Part shown: positions 59,561 through 64,000 of the stretch, piece after piece
Numbering within the stretch: position 1 is the stretch's first letter
How the letters are laid out: each line of letters opens with the position of its first letter
Source of the DNA: Saccharothrix syringae
GTDB lineage: Bacteria; Actinomycetota; Actinomycetes; Mycobacteriales; Pseudonocardiaceae
Direction: 5' to 3'
Length of the DNA stretch: 64,000 bases
Assembly: GCF_009498035.1 (NCBI RefSeq)
Contig: NZ_CP034550.1
Location: forward strand, 7,068,001-7,132,000
Notes under the pieces: model-generated
What the model saw: the letters and a program-made list of their open reading frames with translations, nothing else
Told to the model about the DNA's origin: nothing
The model's database searches: none
Program-made: the position numbers and the translations under genes

Positions 59561-59622
59561 GGCAGGAAACCTAGAAGCGGGTCCGCCGGGGGGTCCAAGA
59601 CGAATTGGGGATCGAATCCCAT
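59557..59622 (-). CDS. Tiny ORF overlapping the binding-protein start, possible leader
   Basis: A 21-codon ORF starts with ATG at 59622 (MGFDPQFVLD) and ends DPLLGFLP, with its TGA overlapping the ATG of the binding-protein gene (ATGA). The binding-protein gene lacks a clear ribosome-binding site, so coupling would make sense. It does not match the sulfur leader-peptide pattern. Low confidence. Confidence 0.25.
   Translation of the reverse strand: MGFDPQFVLDPPADPLLGFLP
59608..59620. promoter_or_regulatory. Inverted repeat between the importer and BisC-like genes
   Basis: GGGAT-CGA-ATCCC lies in the 110-bp divergent region, 48 bp from the importer start and 51 bp from the BisC-like start. 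It may be a shared operator; it is short and could be chance. Confidence 0.35.
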
Positions 59623-59670
59623 CGAGGAGTCTGATGAACGGGCCGGGCGCCGGCGGTTAGCCTCGGTGCC

Positions 59671-61950
59671 GTGCAGGAGACCAGCTCCCACTGGGGGACC
59701 TACCTGGTCGAGGTGTCCGCCGACGGCCGCGACGTGGTCGCCGCCCGGCCGCACGCCGACGACCCCGACGCCGCGCCGGCGATCGGCAACGTCGTCGACG
59801 CCCACCGCCACCGCTCCCGGGTCGCGCGGCCCGCGGTGCGCCGCCGCTGGCTGGAGCGCGGGCCCGGCCCGGACCCCCGGCGCGGCGACGTCGGCGAGGA
59901 GTACGTGGAGGTCGACTGGGGCACCGCGCTCGACCTGCTCGCCCGCGAGCTGGACCGGGTGCGGTCGGGGTTCGGCAACCGCGCGATCTTCGGCGGCTCC
60001 TACGGCTGGGGCAGCGCCGGGCGGCTGCACCACGCGCAGGGCCAGTTGCACCGGTTCCTCAACTCGATCGGCGGCTACACGCGTTCGGTCAACGACTACA
60101 GCCGGGGCGCGAGCGCGGTGCTGCTGCCGCACCTGATCGGCCCGCGCGCCGCCCTGGACCTGCGGTACCGGCCGCCGTCCTGGGCCGACGTCGCCGAGCA
60201 CACCGACCTGCTGGTCACCTTCGGCGGCGTGCGCCGCTCCAACACGTGGGTGGTGCCCGGCGGCCACGCCCGCCAGGTCACCCCGGGCCTGGCCCGGGCC
60301 GCCGCCCGCACCACCCGGGTCGTGTCCCTGTCCGCCCAGCGCGACGACGCCGACCCCGGCGCCGAGTGGGTGGGCGTGATGCCCGGCACGGACACCGCCG
60401 TCATGCTCGCCCTGGTCCACGTCCTGGTCGTCGACGGCCTGGCCGACGACGCGTTCCTGGCCACCCACGCCGTCGGGGCCGACGAGGTCCGCCGGTACGT
60501 GCTCGGCGAGACCGACGGGGTGCCCAAGACGCCCGAGTGGGCCGCGCGGATCAGCCGCGCGCCCGCGGGGGTGATCCGGGACCTCGCGCACCGCATGGCC
60601 GCCGGCCGCACCCTGGTCAACGTCGTCTACGCCCTGCAACGCGGCGAGAACGGCGAGCAGGCCGTGTTCGCGGGCCTCACCCTGGCCGCGTTCCTCGGGC
60701 AGGTCGGCCTGCCCGGCGGCGGCTTCGCCCACGGCTTCGGCTCGATGGGCGACTACGGCGTGGGCATCGCCGGCCCGCCGCTGCCGACGTTCCCCCAGGG
60801 CCGCAACCCCGTGCCGGACTTCATCCCGTGCGCGCGCATCGGCGACCTCCTGCTGCACCCCGGCGCGGAGATCCCCTACGACGGCGGCCGGCTGCGGCTG
60901 CCGCGGGTGAGGCTGGCCTACTGGGCGGGGGGCAACCCGTTCCACCACCACCAGGACCTGCTCCGCCTGCGGCGAGCACTGTCCACGTTGGACACGTTCG
61001 TGGTCAACGAGACCCACTGGACGCCGACCGCCCGCCACGCCGACGTGGTCCTGCCCGTGGCGAGCACCCTGGAACGCGACGACGTGGCGGCCGGTGCCGG
61101 CGACAGCCGCCTGCGCGCCGTGCCGCGGGCCGTACCGCCCTTCGGGGAGGCGCGCGAGGAGTTCTGGATCTACGCGCGGCTGGCCGAGCGGCTGGGCGCG
61201 GACTTCGCCGAGGGGCTGGACTCCCGGCAGTGGCTGGAGCGGATCTACGAGGACTGGCGGGCCGCGCCCGGGTCGCCGCCCGCGCCGCCGTTCGCGCGGT
61301 TCTGGCGCGACGGCGGGGTCGAGCTGCCCCGGGAGCCGTACCGCGACCCGGTCTTCACCGCGTTCCGCGCCGACCCGGCGGCGAACCCGCTGGGCACGCC
61401 GAGCGGCCGGATCGAGCTGTGCTCGGCGCGGCTGGCCGGTTTCGACCTGCCCGACGTGGCCGGGCACGCGCGGTGGCGGGAACCGACGCAGTGGTGGCGC
61501 GCGGGCGGGGAGTACGACCTGCACCTGCTGTGCAACCAGCCGTCGCACCGGCTGCACAGCCAGTTGGACATGGGCGCGGCCAGCCGGTCGACCAAGGTCG
61601 CCGGCCGCGAACCGCTGCGCCTGCACCCCTCCGACGCGGCGGCCCGGGGACTCGTCGACGGTGACGTCGCGCTGGTCCGCAGTCCCCGGGGGAGCCTGCT
61701 CGCCGGGGTGGTCGTCACCGACGCGCTGCTGCCCGGCGTCGCGCGGATGCACACCGGGGCCTGGTTCGACCCGAGTGCGCCCGAGGTGGCGGACTGCGTC
61801 AACGGCAACGTGAACGTGCTGACCCGGGACGTGGCCACGTCGACGTTGACGCAGGCCACGAGCGGTGCGCACGTGCTGGTGGCGGTCAGCAGGTACGACG
61901 GGCCCGTGCCACCGGTGCGCGCCTACGAGCCGCCTGTCCTGGTGCGGTGA
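59671..61950 (+). CDS. Molybdopterin-dependent sulfoxide reductase, BisC/TorA-like
   Basis: 759 aa of the DMSO reductase family. The signature is GNRAIFGGSYGWGSAGRLHHAQGQLHRFLNSIGG, and the Mo ligand is the Ser of NDYSRGAS. Further blocks are WAGGNPFHHHQDLLRLRRA, NETHWTPTARHADVVLPV, the cofactor-binding CNQPSHRLHSQLDMG and VNVLTRDVATSTLTQATSG. There is no Tat signal or iron-sulfur cysteine cluster, so it is cytoplasmic like BisC and depends on an electron donor. Start: GTG 59671. It reduces a sulfoxide or N-oxide (biotin or methionine sulfoxide type). Its position divergent from the importer and beside SfnB/SfnG-like genes supports a role in organosulfur recycling. Confidence 0.88.
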   Translation: MQETSSHWGTYLVEVSADGRDVVAARPHADDPDAAPAIGNVVDAHRHRSRVARPAVRRRWLERGPGPDPRRGDVGEEYVEVDWGTALDLLARELDRVRSGFGNRAIFGGSYGWGSAGRLHHAQGQLHRFLNSIGGYTRSVNDYSRGASAVLLPHLIGPRAALDLRYRPPSWADVAEHTDLLVTFGGVRRSNTWVVPGGHARQVTPGLARAAARTTRVVSLSAQRDDADPGAEWVGVMPGTDTAVMLALVHVLVVDGLADDAFLATHAVGADEVRRYVLGETDGVPKTPEWAARISRAPAGVIRDLAHRMAAGRTLVNVVYALQRGENGEQAVFAGLTLAAFLGQVGLPGGGFAHGFGSMGDYGVGIAGPPLPTFPQGRNPVPDFIPCARIGDLLLHPGAEIPYDGGRLRLPRVRLAYWAGGNPFHHHQDLLRLRRALSTLDTFVVNETHWTPTARHADVVLPVASTLERDDVAAGAGDSRLRAVPRAVPPFGEAREEFWIYARLAERLGADFAEGLDSRQWLERIYEDWRAAPGSPPAPPFARFWRDGGVELPREPYRDPVFTAFRADPAANPLGTPSGRIELCSARLAGFDLPDVAGHARWREPTQWWRAGGEYDLHLLCNQPSHRLHSQLDMGAASRSTKVAGREPLRLHPSDAAARGLVDGDVALVRSPRGSLLAGVVVTDALLPGVARMHTGAWFDPSAPEVADCVNGNVNVLTRDVATSTLTQATSGAHVLVAVSRYDGPVPPVRAYEPPVLVR

Positions 61951-61967
61951 CCGGTGCGGTGACCGGC

Positions 61968-63137
61968 TCAGACCCCGAGCACGCGCCGCCCGCCGACCAG
62001 CAGGGCGACGTCCTCCTGCGGCGGGTGGACGCGGACGCACAGCACGTCCCGCAGGTGCCGTTCCAGCGGGTTGTGCCGGGACAGCGCCGGGTTGCCCAGG
62101 GCCGCCACGGCGGTCTGCACGGCCGTCACGACCGCGCGCGCGATCGCCACCTTCACCAGCGGGAGCTGGGGCGCCACCGCCCCGTCCCCGGCCTCCACGC
62201 GCAGCAGCGCACCGTGCAGCAGGGTCTCGGCCTGGGCGACCTGGAGGTCGACCTCCCCGGCCACCGACTGGATCCGCTCGGTCGTGGCGATGGGCCTGCC
62301 GAGCGCGGCGGGCACCCGGGAGCGGGCGAACTCGGCGAACGCCCGCCGCGCCGCGCGGGCCACCCCGACGTAGAGCGCCAGGTGGCCGAAGCTGCCCGGT
62401 CCGGTCACCGCCGCCGGGTCGCGGTAGACGCCGTCCTCACCCCGGGGGATCTCGACGAACGCGTCCGCCGGCAGCTCGACCCCCTCGTAGACGACGTCGT
62501 GGGTGTTCGAGGCGCGCAGCCCGAGGTGGTCCCACGTGTCGAGCCACGTGATGCCGGGCGCGTCCGCCGGCACCACCACGTGGCCGACCCGCGGCACACC
62601 GGGCTCGTCGACGACCGCCCACACCACGTGGTAGGCCAGGGCCGTGCCGCCGGTGGCGTAGGACTTGTGGCCGTCGAGCACCCAGCCGGACGCGGTGCGC
62701 CGGACCGCCGTCCTGGGCAGGCCGCCGCGGGCCGGGGCGCCCAGCTCCGGTTCGGCCCGGATGGCGTTGACGGGCGCCGGTCCGGCGGCCGAGCGCGCCA
62801 GCAGGTCGTCGTAGAACGCCTCCGGCCAGTGCGGGTGGGCGGCCTGGGACGCGTGCGCCGCCAGGGTGTTCGCCGCGATCAGCGCCACGGACGGGTCGCC
62901 CTCGCCCAGCGCGGCGAGGATGCGCGCGGTGTCGCGCGGGCCCGCGCCCGGACCGCCGTACCGCCCGCCGACGGTGGCGGTGAGCAGGCCGGCCCGGTGG
63001 GCGGCGGCCAGGCCGCGCACCGGCACCTCGCCGCTGCGGTCGTACTCGGCCGCGGTGTCGGCCACCTCGGCGGTGACCGCCGCCAGCGCGTCGTCGGTGA
63101 GGTCGGGGACGGGCAGCGCCCGCGCGGTGCCCGTCAC
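61968..63137 (-). CDS. Acyl-CoA dehydrogenase-like flavoprotein, SfnB/DszC-like monooxygenase
   Basis: 389 aa. It has an acyl-CoA dehydrogenase fold with GGRYGGPGAGPRDTARILAALGEGDPSVALIAANTLAAHA near the N-terminus, WVLDGHKSYATGGTALA, FGHLALYVGVARAARRAFAEFA, and a C-terminal helical domain. The catalytic Glu of true dehydrogenases is not obvious, which fits SfnB/DszC/HpaH-type oxygenases that use FMNH2. The GTG at 63137 overlaps the LLM stop by 4 bp, so the two are translated together. It probably oxidises a dimethylsulfide- or sulfone-type compound before the LLM monooxygenase cleaves it. Confidence 0.85.
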   Translation of the reverse strand: MTGTARALPVPDLTDDALAAVTAEVADTAAEYDRSGEVPVRGLAAAHRAGLLTATVGGRYGGPGAGPRDTARILAALGEGDPSVALIAANTLAAHASQAAHPHWPEAFYDDLLARSAAGPAPVNAIRAEPELGAPARGGLPRTAVRRTASGWVLDGHKSYATGGTALAYHVVWAVVDEPGVPRVGHVVVPADAPGITWLDTWDHLGLRASNTHDVVYEGVELPADAFVEIPRGEDGVYRDPAAVTGPGSFGHLALYVGVARAARRAFAEFARSRVPAALGRPIATTERIQSVAGEVDLQVAQAETLLHGALLRVEAGDGAVAPQLPLVKVAIARAVVTAVQTAVAALGNPALSRHNPLERHLRDVLCVRVHPPQEDVALLVGGRRVLGV

Positions 63138-64000
63138 GCCCGGCCCGCCGTCGCGAAGCGCCGGTAGTCCTCGCCGTAGTTGCCCGGGTGCTCGGCCTGG
63201 AGCGTGCCGCGCCGGCCGGTGGCCCTGCGGTGGGCCAGTTCCTGGCGCACCAGCGGGAGCACGTACCGGCCGTAGTCCACGGCGTCGGCGAGCGTGTCGT
63301 AGCCCCGGATGCTGACCAGGTCCGCGCCGCGGTCGACGTAGTCCAGGATCGCCGCCGCCACCGTCTCCGGGGAACCCACCAGGGCCGTCGACGCGCCGGC
63401 CGCGTTGGTGACGGCCGCGGTGCGGGTCCACAGCGCCCGGTCGTACAACTCGGCCCTCTCCGCGAACGACAGCGCCCGCTGCGAGCCGACGTTCTGGGGC
63501 GCGCCCTGCCGGGCGCGCCGATCGCCGTGGGCGGCCTTGCCGAACGTGTCGGCGATCCGGGCGACGTACTCGTGCGCCTTGCGCCAGGCCAGCTCGTCGG
63601 TCTTGGCGATGATCGGCCGGAACGTCACCCAGATGCGCGGCAGCGTCGTGCGGCCGGCGGCGCGGGCGATGCCGTGGACGCGCTCGACCTCGGCGCGCAG
63701 GTCGTCCAGGGGTTCGCCCCAGAAGCTGAAGATGTCGGCCTTCTCGCCGCCGACGCGGAACGCCTCGTCGGACTGCCCGCCGATGGAGATGGGGATGGGC
63801 TTGTCGTGGGGCGCGAAGCCGGGGCCGAAGTCGTCGAACTTGTAGAACTCGCCCTCGTGGCTGAACGGCGCGGGCTCGGTCCAGGCCCGGCGCAGCAGGT
63901 CGATGTACTCGGAGGTGCGGGCGTAGCGGCGGTCCTTGGGCAGGTAGTCACCCTGACGGGCCTGCTCGGCGTCGCTGCCGCCGGAGATGAGGTGCACCAC
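63134..64000 (-). CDS. LLM-class monooxygenase, SsuD/SfnG-like, partial at window edge
   Basis: 288 residues of the C-terminal part; the start lies beyond the right edge. It matches the other LLM protein here: HLISGGSDAEQARQGDYLPKDRRYARTSEYIDLLRRAW, SIGGQSDEAFRVGGEKADIFSFWGEPLDDLRAEVERVHGIAR, and TALVGSPETVAAAILDYVDRGADLVSIRGYDTLADAVDYGRYVLPLVRQEL. By family it is an FMNH2-dependent alkanesulfonate or dimethylsulfone monooxygenase. It is co-translated with the SfnB-like gene downstream. Two LLM genes flanking one importer suggest two different sulfonates or sulfones. Confidence 0.88.
   Translation of the reverse strand: MVHLISGGSDAEQARQGDYLPKDRRYARTSEYIDLLRRAWTEPAPFSHEGEFYKFDDFGPGFAPHDKPIPISIGGQSDEAFRVGGEKADIFSFWGEPLDDLRAEVERVHGIARAAGRTTLPRIWVTFRPIIAKTDELAWRKAHEYVARIADTFGKAAHGDRRARQGAPQNVGSQRALSFAERAELYDRALWTRTAAVTNAAGASTALVGSPETVAAAILDYVDRGADLVSIRGYDTLADAVDYGRYVLPLVRQELAHRRATGRRGTLQAEHPGNYGEDYRRFATAGRA

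Overview
The window is very GC-rich, with strongly GC-biased third codon positions, many GTG/TTG starts and dense operons with GTGA/ATGA overlaps. Together with SARP, NB-ARC/TPR and LacI regulators, secreted hydrolases and lanthipeptide genes, this points to a filamentous actinomycete. Pseudonocardiales (Saccharothrix/Actinosynnema/Lentzea-like) fits best, but that placement is inference. I saw no rRNA, tRNA, CRISPR array or intact insertion sequence.

Region 1 (1-11.2 kb) is housekeeping and secreted functions. It has a MoxR ATPase/DUF58 pair, convergent SpoIIM-family and divergent RDD membrane proteins, a streptogrisin-like protease behind a perfect 22-bp hairpin, a large HTH/NB-ARC/TPR regulator divergent from a small protein ending in Gly-His-Lys repeats, a secreted GH5-type glycosidase and a YbaB-like protein.

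Region 2 (11.4-18.6 kb) is a compact class II lanthipeptide cluster on the minus strand: SARP regulator, 63-aa mersacidin-like precursor, LanM synthetase, ABC exporter without a C39 peptidase, and a berberine-bridge-type flavin oxidase fused to the operon by an 8-bp overlap. A heptad direct repeat in front of a -10 box upstream of the precursor suggests direct SARP control.

Region 3 (18.7-29.6 kb) holds a LysR/EamA pair and then a block of secreted proteins of unknown role: a 122-aa protein, a propeller-like protein, a right-handed beta-helix protein and a ricin-type lectin. Three promoter regions of this block carry the same inverted repeat TGTTCSG-N7-CCGAACA at a similar distance from the start. 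A HTH-membrane-lectin protein divergent from the lectin gene could sense what they bind. Several decayed genes lie here (CBM/linker fragment, SGNH esterase, NmrA-like reductase). A LacI regulator follows the broken esterase, and a CGAAAGTTTCG operator precedes it.

Region 4 (29.6-34.4 kb) has a divergent NAD-dependent DNA ligase, a two-component system and about 400 bp of G-rich repetitive DNA.

Region 5 (34.4-44.8 kb) looks like an undescribed biosynthetic operon. A tyrosine ammonia-lyase-type MIO enzyme is divergent, across a 10-bp-arm palindrome, from six overlapping or closely spaced genes: two FOXRED2-like flavoproteins flanking an adenylate-forming ligase, an alpha-hydroxyacid oxidase, an unusual P450 and a cation/proton antiporter. 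The oxidase and P450 genes each end in a coding tandem repeat.

Region 6 (44.8-50.3 kb) has an MmyB-like regulator, a Tat-exported multicopper oxidase, a reductase/EamA exporter pair with divergent LysR, and the N-terminal stub of a fosmidomycin-resistance-like MFS transporter.

Region 7 (50.4-64 kb) looks like organosulfur scavenging: NAD_binding_9 flavoprotein, a 24-aa leader peptide of the cysteine/sulfur attenuator type, two SsuD/SfnG-like LLM monooxygenases, a GNAT, a complete oligopeptide-type ABC importer, a BisC-like molybdenum sulfoxide reductase and an SfnB/DszC-like flavoprotein. The last LLM gene runs off the right edge.
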